Part shown: in pieces, positions 45,071 through 54,315 of the stretch
Position numbering within the stretch: the stretch's first letter is position 1
Layout of the letters: the number at the start of each line of letters is the position of its first letter
Source: Xanthobacteraceae bacterium
Lineage (GTDB): Bacteria; Pseudomonadota; Alphaproteobacteria; Rhizobiales; Xanthobacteraceae
Length of the DNA: 56,676 nucleotides
Assembly: GCA_019746135.1 (NCBI GenBank)
Contig: JAIESI010000165.1
Coordinates: 1-56,676 of the forward strand
Direction: 5' to 3'
Position numbers and translations under genes: made by a program
Notes under the pieces: generated by a model
What the model was told of the DNA's origin: nothing
What the model saw: only the letters and a program-made list of their open reading frames with translations
Database searches by the model: none

Positions 45071-46186
45071 ATGTCGTTCAATACCTTCGGCCAGCTCTTC
45101 CGCGTCACCACCTTCGGCGAAAGCCACGGGCCGGCCATCGGCTGCGTGGTCGACGGCTGCCCGCCGCGCATCCCGCTGACCGAGGCCGATATCCAGCCCT
45201 ATCTCGACAAGCGACGGCCCGGCCAGTCGCGCTTCACCACCCAGCGGCAGGAGCCGGACACCGTCAAAATCCTCTCCGGCGTGTTCGCCGACGCGGACAC
45301 CGGCGGGCAGGTTACGACCGGCACGCCGATCGCGCTGTTGATCGAGAACGTCGACCAGCGCTCCAAGGACTATTCCGCGATCAAGGACACCTACCGGCCG
45401 GGGCACGCGGGCTACACCTACGACGTCAAATACGGCATCCAGGATTATCGCGGCGGCGGCAGAGCCTCCGCGCGCGAGACCGCGATGCGGGTCGCCGCCG
45501 GCGCCATTGCGCGAAAGATCGTGCCGGGCCTCAGCGTGCGCGGCGCGCTCATCCAGATGGGCCGCGAGAAAATCGAACGGGCCGCCTGGGACTGGTCCGA
45601 GGTGGAGCGCAATCCGTTCTTCTGCCCCGATGCCAAGGCCGCGGTACGGTTCGCCGACTACCTCGACGGCGTGCGCAAGCAGGGCTCGTCGGTCGGCGCG
45701 ATCATCGAGGTGGTGGCCGAAGGCGTGCCGCCCGGGCTTGGCGCGCCCATTTACGCCAAGCTCGACGGCGATCTCGCCGGCGCGATCATGGGCATCAACG
45801 CCGTGAAGGGCGTCGAGATCGGCGCGGGCTTTGCCGCGGCCGCGCTGTCCGGCGAGGACAATGCCGACGAGATGCGCATGGGCAACGACGGCAAGCCGCG
45901 GTTTCTCGCCAACAACGCCGGCGGCATCCTCGGCGGCATCTCGACCGGGCAGCCGGTGGTGGTGCGGTTTGCGGTGAAGCCGACCTCGTCGATCCTCACG
46001 CCGCGCCAGACGGTCGATCGCTACGGCAACGAGACCGAGGTGGTCACCAAGGGCCGCCACGATCCATGCGTCGGCATCCGGGCAGTGCCCATCGGCGAGG
46101 CGATGGTGGCGTGCGTCATTGCAGATCATTATCTGCGCCAGAGAGCCCAGGTCGGGGAATTCCCCGCTTGGCCCTTCAAGAAGTAG
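45071..46186 (+). CDS. aroC: Chorismate synthase
   Basis: A 371-residue FMN-dependent enzyme that turns EPSP into chorismate, the branch point to aromatic amino acids. Signatures are [42 protein letters not shown] and the C-terminal [17 protein letters not shown]. Full length, start at the conserved MSFNTFG. It is followed after 33 bp by ribB. Confidence 0.98.
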   Translation: MSFNTFGQLFRVTTFGESHGPAIGCVVDGCPPRIPLTEADIQPYLDKRRPGQSRFTTQRQEPDTVKILSGVFADADTGGQVTTGTPIALLIENVDQRSKDYSAIKDTYRPGHAGYTYDVKYGIQDYRGGGRASARETAMRVAAGAIARKIVPGLSVRGALIQMGREKIERAAWDWSEVERNPFFCPDAKAAVRFADYLDGVRKQGSSVGAIIEVVAEGVPPGLGAPIYAKLDGDLAGAIMGINAVKGVEIGAGFAAAALSGEDNADEMRMGNDGKPRFLANNAGGILGGISTGQPVVVRFAVKPTSSILTPRQTVDRYGNETEVVTKGRHDPCVGIRAVPIGEAMVACVIADHYLRQRAQVGEFPAWPFKK

Positions 46187-46219
46187 TTGGCCGTTCAAGA
46201 AACAAGAAAGTCGGGGAAG

Positions 46220-47314
46220 ATGTCGGTGCTGGAAGGTCAGGAACGTGTTGAAGCGGCGGTGGCAGCCTTTGCCCGCGGCGAGCTGGTGGTCGTGACCGAC
46301 GATGACGATCGCGAGAACGAGGGCGATCTGTTCGTCGCCGCCTCGCTCTGCACCCCGGAGAAGATGGCGTTCATCATCCGTCACACCTCGGGCATCGTCT
46401 GCGCGCCGCTGTCGGCCGCGGAGGCCCGCAGGCTGCATCTCGACCCGATGGTGGCGGCCAACGACGCCCCGCTCGGCACCGCGTTCACCATCACCGTCGA
46501 CGTGCGCCACGGGCTCAGCACCGGCATCTCGGCCGAGGAGCGCACCAACACCGTGCGGGCGCTCGCCAACGGCAACAGCGGCGCGTCCGACTTTGTCCGC
46601 CCCGGCCACGTGTTTCCGCTGGTGGCGAAGGAGGGCGGCGTGCTGATGCGCTCGGGGCACACCGAAGCCTGCATCGATCTCTGCAAGCTCGCCGGCCTGC
46701 CGCCGGTCGGCGTGCTGTCGGAGCTGATGAACGACGACGGCACGGTGATGCGCGGGCCCGCGGTCGCAGCCTTCGCGCAGAAGCACAAGCTGACGCAGAT
46801 CTCGATCGCCGACATCATCGCCTACCGGCAGGTGCGCGATAAGCTCGTCAAGCGCGTCGCCGAGTTTCCGGTGAAAAGCGAGATCGGCACGCTGCAGGGC
46901 TACGCCTATCTGACGCCGTTCGATGCGGTCAACCACATGGCGGTGGTCTACGGCAAGATCGGCGACGGCAAGAACGTGCTGGCACGCCTGCACCGCGCCG
47001 ACATCATCCGCGACGTGTTCGGCGGCGCGAACCCGGTGCACAACGCGCTGCAGCGCATCAAGCAGGATGGCCGGGGCGTGATCGTCATCCTGCGCGACGG
47101 CACGGCGGGCGTCCCCTTGCACTCCATTCCCTCGGCCGACACCAATTCGGAGGCGGCCCGCACGCGGCAGTGGCGCGAGGTCGGGCTTGGCGCGCAGATC
47201 CTCAAGGACCTCGGCATTTCCTCGATCCGGCTCCTCGCCGGGGCCCGCTTCACCTATGTGGGCCTCGGCGGCTTCGGCATTGAGATCACCGAGACCGAGA
47301 CCATCGACGCCTAG
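46220..47314 (+). CDS. ribB: 3,4-dihydroxy-2-butanone-4-phosphate synthase, with degenerate GTP cyclohydrolase II-like tail
   Basis: A 364-residue protein for riboflavin synthesis. The N-terminal domain (about 1-210) is a complete DHBP synthase with DDDDRENEGDLFVAA and RSGHTEACIDL. The C-terminal domain resembles GTP cyclohydrolase II in fold (NHMAVVYGKI, HNALQRIKQDGRGVIVI, ILKDLGISSIRLL) but lacks the zinc-binding cysteines (GxCxTGDxFGSxRCDC) and so is unlikely to be active on GTP. Such RibBX-type proteins are known in alphaproteobacteria. GTP cyclohydrolase II must then be encoded elsewhere. Confidence 0.93.
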   Translation: MSVLEGQERVEAAVAAFARGELVVVTDDDDRENEGDLFVAASLCTPEKMAFIIRHTSGIVCAPLSAAEARRLHLDPMVAANDAPLGTAFTITVDVRHGLSTGISAEERTNTVRALANGNSGASDFVRPGHVFPLVAKEGGVLMRSGHTEACIDLCKLAGLPPVGVLSELMNDDGTVMRGPAVAAFAQKHKLTQISIADIIAYRQVRDKLVKRVAEFPVKSEIGTLQGYAYLTPFDAVNHMAVVYGKIGDGKNVLARLHRADIIRDVFGGANPVHNALQRIKQDGRGVIVILRDGTAGVPLHSIPSADTNSEAARTRQWREVGLGAQILKDLGISSIRLLAGARFTYVGLGGFGIEITETETIDA

Positions 47315-47336
47315 TTAACTCCCATCGAGGACGTTC

Positions 47337-48251
47337 ATGAGCGTCGATCCGGAGCACGTCGCGATCGTCGAGCCGGTGCGCGGCTCGGAGCATCCGGTCC
47401 ATCTCATGTATATCGAGATGATCGATGGGCTTTATGCCCCGATCGGGCTGCGCAGGCCGGCCGGCCCGGGCCCGTTTCCGATCGTCGTCTTCGCCTCCGG
47501 CAATGGCGGCGGCGGAATGGCCGTGATCCGCGACCACACACAGAACCGGAGCTGGACCCAGGAGCAGTTCCTGGCGGCCGGCTATGCCGTGGCGTGGCTG
47601 CGCTATCGGGCCGAGGTCGACTACGCCTACGACAAGATCGGCAAGCTCGTCGAGGATGTCCGCCAGCGGCGTCAACTGCTCAACCGCGGACCGCTGGAGT
47701 ACGAAGGCGCCATATCGGTCGTGAAGTATCTCAAGACGCTGCCGTTCATCGATGCCGATCGCGTCGGCTATTGCGGCATGAGCCACGGCGGCGAGATGGC
47801 CTTCAAGATTGCCTCCGAGTACGACGGCATCCGGGCGATGGTCGCAAGCGAGCCGGCCACGCACGAGTTCCTGCGGCTGCGGCCTGACGAAACCGCGAAG
47901 ATCAATCCGGAGACCGGTCTGCTCAACGTCGAGCGCATGCTGATGCGCGAGCCGGCCAAGGTCCGAAGCCGGATCACCGAGGATGTTGCCAGAGAGCGCA
48001 TCAGCACGATCAAGACGCCGATTTTCGTGCACGGCCGCGATCGCGACGAGTTGCAGGGGATCTTCCGCGTGTCCTACGACCTGCTCGAGGAGGCGGGCAA
48101 GGACGCACGCTGGGAAACCTACGATCACGACGAGCACGGCTTCATCTACGTGCGGCGCAACGACCGCGGCGAATACCGGCCCGACGCCGTGCAGATCAAG
48201 GCGGTGGCGGATTCGATCGCGTTCCTCGATCGCTATCTCAAGGCCGGCTGA
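47337..48251 (+). CDS. Alpha/beta hydrolase of dienelactone-hydrolase type
   Basis: A 304-residue alpha/beta hydrolase. The nucleophile elbow is YCGMSHGGEMA with serine in GMSHGG, an acidic residue follows in FVHGRDRDEL, and the histidine is in HDEHGFIYV. The ATG has CGAGGA five bases upstream. No signal peptide. Substrate unknown; the arrangement is like prolyl-oligopeptidase or acetyl-xylan-esterase relatives. Same strand as ribB, 22 bp downstream. Confidence 0.82.
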   Translation: MSVDPEHVAIVEPVRGSEHPVHLMYIEMIDGLYAPIGLRRPAGPGPFPIVVFASGNGGGGMAVIRDHTQNRSWTQEQFLAAGYAVAWLRYRAEVDYAYDKIGKLVEDVRQRRQLLNRGPLEYEGAISVVKYLKTLPFIDADRVGYCGMSHGGEMAFKIASEYDGIRAMVASEPATHEFLRLRPDETAKINPETGLLNVERMLMREPAKVRSRITEDVARERISTIKTPIFVHGRDRDELQGIFRVSYDLLEEAGKDARWETYDHDEHGFIYVRRNDRGEYRPDAVQIKAVADSIAFLDRYLKAG

Positions 48252-48377
48252 CGCCACATCGACAGCCGAATCGTGGCCGGGCGATCTCGCGCCGGTTGTG
48301 GGGCGGGTCCCCTGGCCCGCTTCCCCTGACCCTTGACGCATGTCACCATTGCCGGCCGGTCACAGCAGGAGACTCGC

Positions 48378-49244
48378 ATGCGAGGACGTCTGGGAGTCCT
48401 GGCCCTCATTGCGGGCGCGGCCGGTGTGCTTTGCGCAGCCGTGCTCGCGGGCATCGCCGCGCCCGGCGTGGCAGGTCGTGGCGGGCCGCAGATGCTGGCG
48501 CAGCGCGGCGCGGGCGGGGCCGTGCCGGTCGACGCCGAGGTCGTGCTGGCCGTCGATGTGTCCTATTCGATGGACCCGGAGGAGCAGCAGCTTCAGCGCG
48601 AAGGCTACATGGCCGCGATCACCTCGCGCGAGTTCATGCAGGCGCTGAAGGCCGGGATGCATGGCAAGATCGCGCTCACCTATTTCGAGTGGGCCGGCTC
48701 GCACCACCAGCAGATCATCGTGCCGTGGCGGCTGATCGACGGGCCGGAATCGGCCGACGCGTTTTCCGCCGACATCGGCCGCGCGCGCTACACGCGGCAG
48801 TCGCGCACCTCGATCTCCTCGGCGCTCCTGTTCGGCGCGCCGTTGTTCGACGGCAGCGGCTTTCGCGGCATCCGGCGCGTGATCGACGTGTCGGGCGACG
48901 GCGTCAACAACAACGGCCCGCTGGTCACCGTTGCGCGCGACGAGGTGGTCGCGAAAGGCATCACCATCAACGGCCTGCCGATCGTGATCAAGCGGCCGAA
49001 TGCCAGCACCATGGATATCGACCAGCTCGACGTCTATTTCGAGGATTGCGTGATCGGCGGGCCGGGCGCGTTCGTCATTCCGATCCGCGACCGCAACCAG
49101 TTTCGCGAGGCGATCCGCACCAAGCTCGTGCTGGAGATCGCCGGCCGCCAGCCCGAGGCGCGGGTGATCCCGGCCCAGGCGCGCGCGCCGCGGATTTCCT
49201 GCACCATCGGCGAGCGGCTGTGGCAGGAGCGCTGGGGCAACTAG
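48378..49244 (+). CDS. DUF1194 (von Willebrand A-like) exported protein
   Basis: A 288-residue exported protein with a signal sequence (VLALIAGAAGVLCAAVLAG). The von Willebrand factor A-type metal site DxSxS is present as AVDVSYSMD near residue 60. RVIDVSGDGVNNNG and the conserved ending CTIGERLWQERWG belong to DUF1194. Role unknown, probably adhesion or complex assembly in the periplasm. The ATG follows GCAGGAG; the upstream GTG/TTG options lack one. Confidence 0.85.
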   Translation: MRGRLGVLALIAGAAGVLCAAVLAGIAAPGVAGRGGPQMLAQRGAGGAVPVDAEVVLAVDVSYSMDPEEQQLQREGYMAAITSREFMQALKAGMHGKIALTYFEWAGSHHQQIIVPWRLIDGPESADAFSADIGRARYTRQSRTSISSALLFGAPLFDGSGFRGIRRVIDVSGDGVNNNGPLVTVARDEVVAKGITINGLPIVIKRPNASTMDIDQLDVYFEDCVIGGPGAFVIPIRDRNQFREAIRTKLVLEIAGRQPEARVIPAQARAPRISCTIGERLWQERWGN

Positions 49245-49274
49245 CGACGCCACGTGGATCGAGCGGGACTCGAT

Positions 49275-49364
49275 CCGTTCGTCCCTGCGCAAGCGCGAAT
49301 CCAGGGTTACACGCAAGCTCTGCATTGTTTGACTCTGGGTCCCCGCTTTCGCGGGGACGAACGG
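49275..49364. repeat. Inverted-repeat intergenic element
   Basis: Two 33-nt arms (49275-49307 and 49332-49364) match each other in inverted orientation at about 27 of 33 positions, both starting CCGTTCGTCCC. The second arm contains its own hairpin GTCCCCGC-TTTC-GCGGGGAC. This is the layout of paired REP sequences common in rhizobial intergenic DNA. It lies between the DUF1194 gene and the monooxygenase gene, both on the plus strand. Confidence 0.75.
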
Positions 49365-49420
49365 GGAGATAGCCTCGCTTCCAACATACCAATCTTCGCT
49401 CCGCGCGGCCGGCTCACGGA

Positions 49421-50548
49421 ATGACCAACGTCCATCGCGTCCTGATCGTCGGCGGCGGCATCGCCGGGATGTCGCTTGCGATCGCGCTTTCGCGCAAAGG
49501 CATCGCCAGCGAGATCATCGAGGCGGATCCCGACTGGCGTATATACGGTGCGGGTATCACCATCACCGGGCCGACCTTGCGCGCGTTCGAGACGCTGGGC
49601 CTGCTTGACCGGATCGAGGCCGAGGGCTTTTGCTACGACATCACGCGGATCTGCGACGCCGACGGCCGCGTCATCATCCCCTCCCGCGTGGCCGGGCGGC
49701 CGCTCGGGGCGCGGATCCCGAACAGCGGCGGCATCATGCGTCCGGTGCTGCACAAGATCCTGTCCGAGGCGACGCGTGCGTGCGGCGCGCAGGTGCGGCT
49801 GGGCGTCACTGTGGTCGCGATCGGCCAGAACGGGCAGGGCGTGTCCGCCACGCTCACCGACGGCAGCGAAGCGGCCGCTGATCTCGTGGTCGGCGCCGAC
49901 GGCATCCACTCCTGCGTGCGGGTGATGCTGTTTCCCGATGCGCCGGTGCCGGTGTTGACCGGGCAGGGCTGCTGGCGCGCGGTCGTGCCGCGGCCGCCGG
50001 AGATCGAGGGCGCGCAGGTCTATGTCGGCGGTCCGGTGAAGGCCGGAATCGTACCGGTGTCGCAGGATGAAATGTATCTCTTCCTGCTGCAGCATGTGCC
50101 GGACAATCCGCGCATGCCGGAGGAGCGGTTTCCCGAACTTCTCGCCGCGCTGCTCATCGGCTTCGGCGGCGCGCTCGGTGCGATCCGCGACGGGCTTTCG
50201 CCCGCGTCGCGGATCAACTACCGGCCGTTGGAGAAGCTCCTGCTGCCGCCGCCGTGGCACCACGGCCGGGCGATCCTCATTGGCGATGCCGCCCACGCCA
50301 CCACGCCGCATCTGGCATCGGGCGCGGGGCTGGCGGTCGAGGACGCTCTGGTGCTGGCCGATCTGCTCGCGTCCGACCGTCCGCTCAAGGACGCGCTCGC
50401 AGCGTTCACCGCGCGGCGCTACGAGCGCTGCCGGATGGTGGTGGAGAATTCGGTGCGGCTCGGCGAGCTGGAAATGCGGCTTGCGCCGGGCGAGGAGCAG
50501 GCCGAGCTGCAGCGTGCATCCATGCTGGCGCTGAACGCGGCGATCTAG
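49421..50548 (+). CDS. FAD-dependent monooxygenase (hydroxybenzoate-hydroxylase type)
   Basis: A 375-residue flavoprotein hydroxylase of group A. Motifs in order: GGGIAGMSLAIALSRKG (FAD binding) at residue 11, DLVVGADGIHSCVR (DG motif) near 153, and LIGDAAHATTPHLASGAG (GD motif) near 285. The family adds oxygen to aromatic rings using NAD(P)H. Substrate unknown; no ring-cleavage genes are adjacent. The start ATG is at the first MTNVHRVLIVGGG. Confidence 0.88.
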   Translation: MTNVHRVLIVGGGIAGMSLAIALSRKGIASEIIEADPDWRIYGAGITITGPTLRAFETLGLLDRIEAEGFCYDITRICDADGRVIIPSRVAGRPLGARIPNSGGIMRPVLHKILSEATRACGAQVRLGVTVVAIGQNGQGVSATLTDGSEAAADLVVGADGIHSCVRVMLFPDAPVPVLTGQGCWRAVVPRPPEIEGAQVYVGGPVKAGIVPVSQDEMYLFLLQHVPDNPRMPEERFPELLAALLIGFGGALGAIRDGLSPASRINYRPLEKLLLPPPWHHGRAILIGDAAHATTPHLASGAGLAVEDALVLADLLASDRPLKDALAAFTARRYERCRMVVENSVRLGELEMRLAPGEEQAELQRASMLALNAAI

Positions 50549-50587
50549 CGCATAGCCGTCCGAAGGACGGCGTCGCTTCGCTCGCCT

Positions 50588-50652
50588 ATGTCCCGGAAAA
50601 GCCTGCCCCGCACTCGATGCGGGGTGGGAACCGGCTTTCCGAAAAGGACATG
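50588..50652. repeat. Palindromic repeat, variant of the 51921 family
   Basis: ATGTCC...GGACAT arms enclose CGGAAAAGCC and GGCTTTCCGAAAA, plus a central CCCCGCA/TGCGGGG hairpin. The phrases GGGAACCGGCTTTCCGAAAA and the mirrored form match the palindrome at 51921-51973, so the two are related intergenic repeats. It lies between the monooxygenase and the convergent methyltransferase gene. Confidence 0.65.
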
Positions 50653-50668
50653 CGCCAATGCAAGAATT

Positions 50669-51910
50669 TCAGCGGCGTGCGAGCCGCGCCACGATCTCCA
50701 CATGCGCTGAGTATCGGAACTGGTCGACGGGGGTCACCTCTGTGAGCCTGTAGCCCCCGTCCACGAGAATCTTCACGTCGCGGGCAAACGTCGCCGGGTT
50801 GCACGACACCGCGATCACGACCGCCACCGGGCTCTTCGCCAGCTCGCGCGACTGCGCCTCCGCGCCCTGGCGCGGCGGATCGAACACCACGACGTCGAGC
50901 CGCTTGAGCTCCGGCCCGACCAGCGGCCGGCGGAACAGGTCGCGCGCCTCGGCCTCGACCGGCTTGAGCCCGGACGTGGCCGCCGCCGCGGCCTTCAACG
51001 CTGCAACCGACGCGGCGTCGGCGTCGAAGGCCGCGACGCGGGCGCGCTCGGCAAGCCTGAGCGCAAACGGCCCGAGCCCGCAGAACAGGTCGGCGACGAC
51101 CTTCGCCTTGTCGATGTGGCCGTCGACGAGCCGCGCCAGCGTCGCTTCGCCCGCTGCGGTCGCCTGCAGAAACGATCCCGCCGACAGCGCGATCCGCGCC
51201 TTGCCCATCGCCACCGTCGGCACCGCCCGCTGTGCAATCAGCTCGCCGTGCCGGGTGAGCCGTGCCAGCCGCTGTGCGCCGGCGATCTGCGCCAGCGCGC
51301 TCATCCGTGCCGCGCTGAGCGGCCCCGAGCCGCGCACGTCCATGTCGATGCCGGATTCCGACGCCGTGACCTGGATATCGAGCGGCTTGCGCTCGGGGAC
51401 GAGCGCTTCGGCCACCGCCCAGGCCGCCTTGATCGCGCCGTCGAGCGAGGGCGCGAGCACCGGGCAGCGGTCGATGCCGACGATGTGATGCGCCCGCAGC
51501 GCGGCAAAGCCGACCTCGAGAACGTCGCGCGGGCCGCGCCGGGCGTGAAACACCGCACGACGGCGGCCTTCGCCGTGGGCGTCGATCAGGTCGCCGACCG
51601 GGGCGTCGAGCCCCGCCTGCCGCAGCGCACTGGCAACGAGATCGCGCTTCCATGCGCGGTAACGTGCCTCGGTCCAGTGCTGGATCGCGCAGCCGCCGCA
51701 GACGCCGAAATGCGGACAAACAGGTTCGATGCGCTCCGGGCTCGGCGTGTCGATCCGCAGAAGGTGCCGGCGGTCCGGATGGCCGGGCACGCGCTCGGCC
51801 TCGACGGTTTCGCCGGGCAGCGTATAGGGCACGAACACCGGTCCGCCGGGCGTGTCGGCGACGCCGTCGCCGCGGTGGGCGAGGCGGTCGATCGTGAGGC
51901 GCTCGGTCAT
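50669..51910 (-). CDS. RlmD/RumA-type 23S rRNA (uracil-5-)-methyltransferase
   Basis: A 413-residue SAM-dependent RNA methyltransferase of the TrmA/RumA family. An N-terminal TRAM-like domain ([30 protein letters not shown] in part) is followed by the [4Fe-4S] cysteines [10 protein letters not shown] and RCPV. SAM is bound at [14 protein letters not shown]. The catalytic cysteine is in [11 protein letters not shown] near residue 370, with DPPRQGA before it. Its rRNA target (U1939 in RlmD) is inferred from the family. The gene lies on the same strand as the MATE gene, 78 bp downstream of it. Confidence 0.9.
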   Translation of the reverse strand: MTERLTIDRLAHRGDGVADTPGGPVFVPYTLPGETVEAERVPGHPDRRHLLRIDTPSPERIEPVCPHFGVCGGCAIQHWTEARYRAWKRDLVASALRQAGLDAPVGDLIDAHGEGRRRAVFHARRGPRDVLEVGFAALRAHHIVGIDRCPVLAPSLDGAIKAAWAVAEALVPERKPLDIQVTASESGIDMDVRGSGPLSAARMSALAQIAGAQRLARLTRHGELIAQRAVPTVAMGKARIALSAGSFLQATAAGEATLARLVDGHIDKAKVVADLFCGLGPFALRLAERARVAAFDADAASVAALKAAAAATSGLKPVEAEARDLFRRPLVGPELKRLDVVVFDPPRQGAEAQSRELAKSPVAVVIAVSCNPATFARDVKILVDGGYRLTEVTPVDQFRYSAHVEIVARLARR

Positions 51911-51920
51911 CGCGCTGTCT

Positions 51921-51973
51921 TAGGGCATGATCCCGAAAAGTGTGAAGCGGTTTTCGGAAAAGATCATGCCCTA
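51921..51973. repeat. Palindromic intergenic repeat with 12-bp arms
   Basis: TAGGGCATGATC at 51921-51932 and GATCATGCCCTA at 51962-51973 are perfect inverted arms; CCGAAAAG and CTTTTC-type internal pairs strengthen the dyad. This element is widely repeated in Bradyrhizobium and relatives. Here it fills the gap between the MATE gene and the methyltransferase gene. Confidence 0.85.
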
Positions 51974-51988
51974 ACAGGACAGCGCGTT

Positions 51989-53410
51989 TCAGGCCGGGGT
52001 GGCGACGTCCGGAAGGTAGCCGCGCTTGGTCAGGCGGTGGAAGCGCCGGATCAGCAACAGGGCGTAGAGGGCGAGCCCGATCGACAGCCCGATCCAGATG
52101 CCCGGCGCGCCGTACCCCAGCGGAAAGCCGAGCGCATAGCAGACGCTGAAGCCGATCACCCAGAAGCAGATCGCGGCATAGACCAGCGTCATGCGGGTGT
52201 CGTTCAGCCCGCGCAGCGCGCCGGCCGCCACCGTCTGCACGCCGTCGGCGATGAAGAAGCTCGCACCGAGCAGCAGCAGCGTCGCCGCCAGCAGCAGCGT
52301 CGGGTCGGTCGGCGCGGTGCCGAAGCCCATGAACACCAGCGGGATGTGATGGCGGAACAGCGCCGCCAGCAGCGTCATCAGCGCCATGAAGCCGGCCCCG
52401 AGCGCGATCGCGGCCATGCCGGCGCGCCGCGTGCCCTCGGTGTCGCGGCGGCCGACCGCGTGGCCGACCCGCACGGTCGCCGCCATCGACACCCCGAACG
52501 GCACCATGAACATGATCGACGCGCTGGTGATGGCAATCTGATGGGCGGCGAGCGCCGCGGTGCCGAGCCAGCCCATCAGCAGCGCCGCGGCCGCGAACAC
52601 GCCGAACTCCAGCATCATGGTGACCGAGATCGGCGCGCCGATCGCGAGCAACTGCTTGAACAGCACCCAGTCGGGCACCCAGAAGCGGCCGAGCACGCGA
52701 TATTTCTTGAACGGCCGGCAGGCATAGCAGACCCACACGCCGGCGGCGCACATGCCGAGATTGACGATGGTGGTCGCAAGCCCCGCGCCGAACATCTCCA
52801 GCCGCGGCAGGCCGAACTCGCCGTAAATCAGCCCATAGGCGAGCACGCCGTTCGCCGGGATCGCCGCGAGCGTGATCCACAGTCCCGGCTCGGGCCGGTT
52901 CACCGACTGCATGAAGCCGCGCAGCGCGATGAACCACCACGCCGGAACGAGACACCAGGCGAGGCCTTTCAGGTATTCGGCTGCGAGCTTGGCCTCGACC
53001 GGGGTCTGGCCGAGCGCGAGCAGGATCCGTTCGCCCTCGAGCTGCGTCAGGCTCAAAGGAATGCCGAGCAGCGTGGCCGCCCAGAGGCCGACCCGCAGCG
53101 CGCGGCGCACCATGCGCGGCTGCCGCGCGCCGAACGCCTGCGCGGCGAGCGGCGAGACCGCTGACACGAGCCCCATGCCGACCACGAACGCCCCGAACAG
53201 CACGGTGTGCGCGAGCGCCGACGCCGCCACGACCTCCTGGCCGAGCCGGCCGAGGAGGGCGAGGTCGCTCGTCATCATCGCGACCTGGCCGAGTTGGGTG
53301 AGCGCAATAGGCAGCGCGAGCCTGATCGTCTCGATCAGCTCATCGCGCCAGTCCGACCGGCCCGCAGGAGAAGGCGCCTCGCCTGCGAGGATTTGTCCCG
53401 GCATTGTCAT
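51989..53410 (-). CDS. MATE family multidrug/metabolite exporter
   Basis: A 473-residue inner-membrane antiporter with twelve hydrophobic segments in two related halves. MATE features include TQLGQVAMMTSDLALLGRLG at the start of helix 1, AVSPLAAQAFGARQPRMVRRAL, and the second-half counterpart VPFGVSMAATVRVGHAVGRRD. It exports cationic compounds with H+ or Na+ as counter-ion; substrate unknown. The ATG at 53410 is used, with the next Met (53404) as an alternative. The 53411-53653 gap carries the G/C-rich hairpin listed separately. Confidence 0.92.
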   Translation of the reverse strand: MTMPGQILAGEAPSPAGRSDWRDELIETIRLALPIALTQLGQVAMMTSDLALLGRLGQEVVAASALAHTVLFGAFVVGMGLVSAVSPLAAQAFGARQPRMVRRALRVGLWAATLLGIPLSLTQLEGERILLALGQTPVEAKLAAEYLKGLAWCLVPAWWFIALRGFMQSVNRPEPGLWITLAAIPANGVLAYGLIYGEFGLPRLEMFGAGLATTIVNLGMCAAGVWVCYACRPFKKYRVLGRFWVPDWVLFKQLLAIGAPISVTMMLEFGVFAAAALLMGWLGTAALAAHQIAITSASIMFMVPFGVSMAATVRVGHAVGRRDTEGTRRAGMAAIALGAGFMALMTLLAALFRHHIPLVFMGFGTAPTDPTLLLAATLLLLGASFFIADGVQTVAAGALRGLNDTRMTLVYAAICFWVIGFSVCYALGFPLGYGAPGIWIGLSIGLALYALLLIRRFHRLTKRGYLPDVATPA

Positions 53411-53574
53411 GGGAGATATTTCGATTCACATCGCGCCTCGATACGGAGCGCGGTGGATTAGGTGTGGATCGTGGAGAAAATGAGAAGGCCGCGCGGCGAT
53501 GTGGCGCGGGCTTGATTGAATTGTTCTGATGCGTGGATCACCGGTTCTGATGATTGCGGCGTGCGCGGTCTGCT

Positions 53575-53609
53575 CCCTCCCCCCGCTGGTGGGGAAGGGG
53601 TGGGGAGGG
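53575..53609. repeat. C-run/G-run hairpin before the MNT gene
   Basis: CCCTCCCC at 53575-53582 pairs with GGGGAGGG at 53602-53609 across a 19-nt loop. It resembles the shorter hairpin repeats found between genes in this genome (compare 8931-8953). It marks the upstream edge of the toxin-antitoxin pair, 45 bp before the start codon. Confidence 0.5.
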
Positions 53610-53653
53610 GGCGCAACATGGATTACGCAGCCCGCGTTTGATAAGCTTCGTTC

Positions 53654-53950
53654 ATGCGCCGCGACGACATCATCGCCAGGCTGAAGGAGGCCGAACCGGC
53701 TCTGCGGGCGCGCGGCATCCGCCGCGCCGCCGTGTTTGGCTCGATCGCGCGTGGCGAAGATCGGCCGGACAGCGACATCGACATCCTTGTGGAGTTTGAG
53801 CCCGGGGCCGAAGGATCAATCTACCAATATATGAACTTGAAAGCTTACATTGCCGGCCTGTTTGATGGACCTGTTGATGTAATAGACCGCGATGCGCTCA
53901 AGCCGCACCTGCGGGGCCCATCGGCGCGCGATGCCGTCTATGCTTTCTGA
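53654..53950 (+). CDS. mntA: MntA-type nucleotidyltransferase (antitoxin)
   Basis: A 98-residue minimal nucleotidyltransferase. The motif GS-X10-DxD is complete: GSIARGEDRPDSDIDIL near residue 29. In characterised MNT/HEPN pairs this protein neutralises the HEPN RNase by adding AMP to its conserved tyrosine. It overlaps the HEPN gene by 11 bp. Base composition in the second half (for example CAATATATGAACTTGAAAGC) is visibly less GC-rich than the surroundings, suggesting recent arrival. Confidence 0.9.
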   Translation: MRRDDIIARLKEAEPALRARGIRRAAVFGSIARGEDRPDSDIDILVEFEPGAEGSIYQYMNLKAYIAGLFDGPVDVIDRDALKPHLRGPSARDAVYAF

Positions 53951-54275
53951 AAAAGAAAGGGGCGCTCTCCGCGATATTCTTGTGAACATCGAACTGGCAG
54001 AGGGCTTTGCGCGGAAGCATACGCCTGAGACGTTAAAGAACGACGTTCTGTCACTCTACGCCATCGTGCGCGGTCTCGAGATCATTTCGGAAGCGTCTCG
54101 GCGCTTGTCGCCCGAATTGAAGGCGCGACATCCTGAAATCCCATGGCGGGATATGGCGGCGGCAGGAAATTTCTACCGGCACAATTATGAGGATGTGACG
54201 CCGACGCGCATCTGGAAAACGTTGCGAGAAGATTTACCGCCGCTCCGGGCGGTGGTGGAATATGAGCTGAAGTAA
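53940..54275 (+). CDS. hepT: HEPN (DUF86/HepT-like) toxin, variant active site
   Basis: A 111-residue HEPN protein. It shows the typical LYAIVRGLEIISEASRRL, HPEIPWRDMAA and WKTLREDLPPL. The usual catalytic RX4HXY (often RNxxxHxY) reads G76-N-F-Y-R80-H81-N-Y83: the leading arginine is glycine, while histidine 81 and the tyrosine that MntA modifies are kept. Start at 53940 is preferred (53931 possible), giving overlap with mntA. The pair probably acts as a toxin-antitoxin module, but RNase activity of this variant is uncertain. Confidence 0.88.
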   Translation: MLSEKERGALRDILVNIELAEGFARKHTPETLKNDVLSLYAIVRGLEIISEASRRLSPELKARHPEIPWRDMAAAGNFYRHNYEDVTPTRIWKTLREDLPPLRAVVEYELK

Positions 54276-54315
54276 GTGTAGGCACGCTGTGCTCGGAAGC
54301 ACAGCGCCTCGCGCC

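Noticed and set aside
45008..47122. 704-residue minus-strand frame across aroC and ribB
   Set aside because: Antisense to two well-identified genes and crosses their boundary; no domain recognised.
50586..53164. Long frames (789 and 682 residues) through the methyltransferase and MATE genes
   Set aside because: Out-of-frame or antisense readings of two clearly identified proteins.
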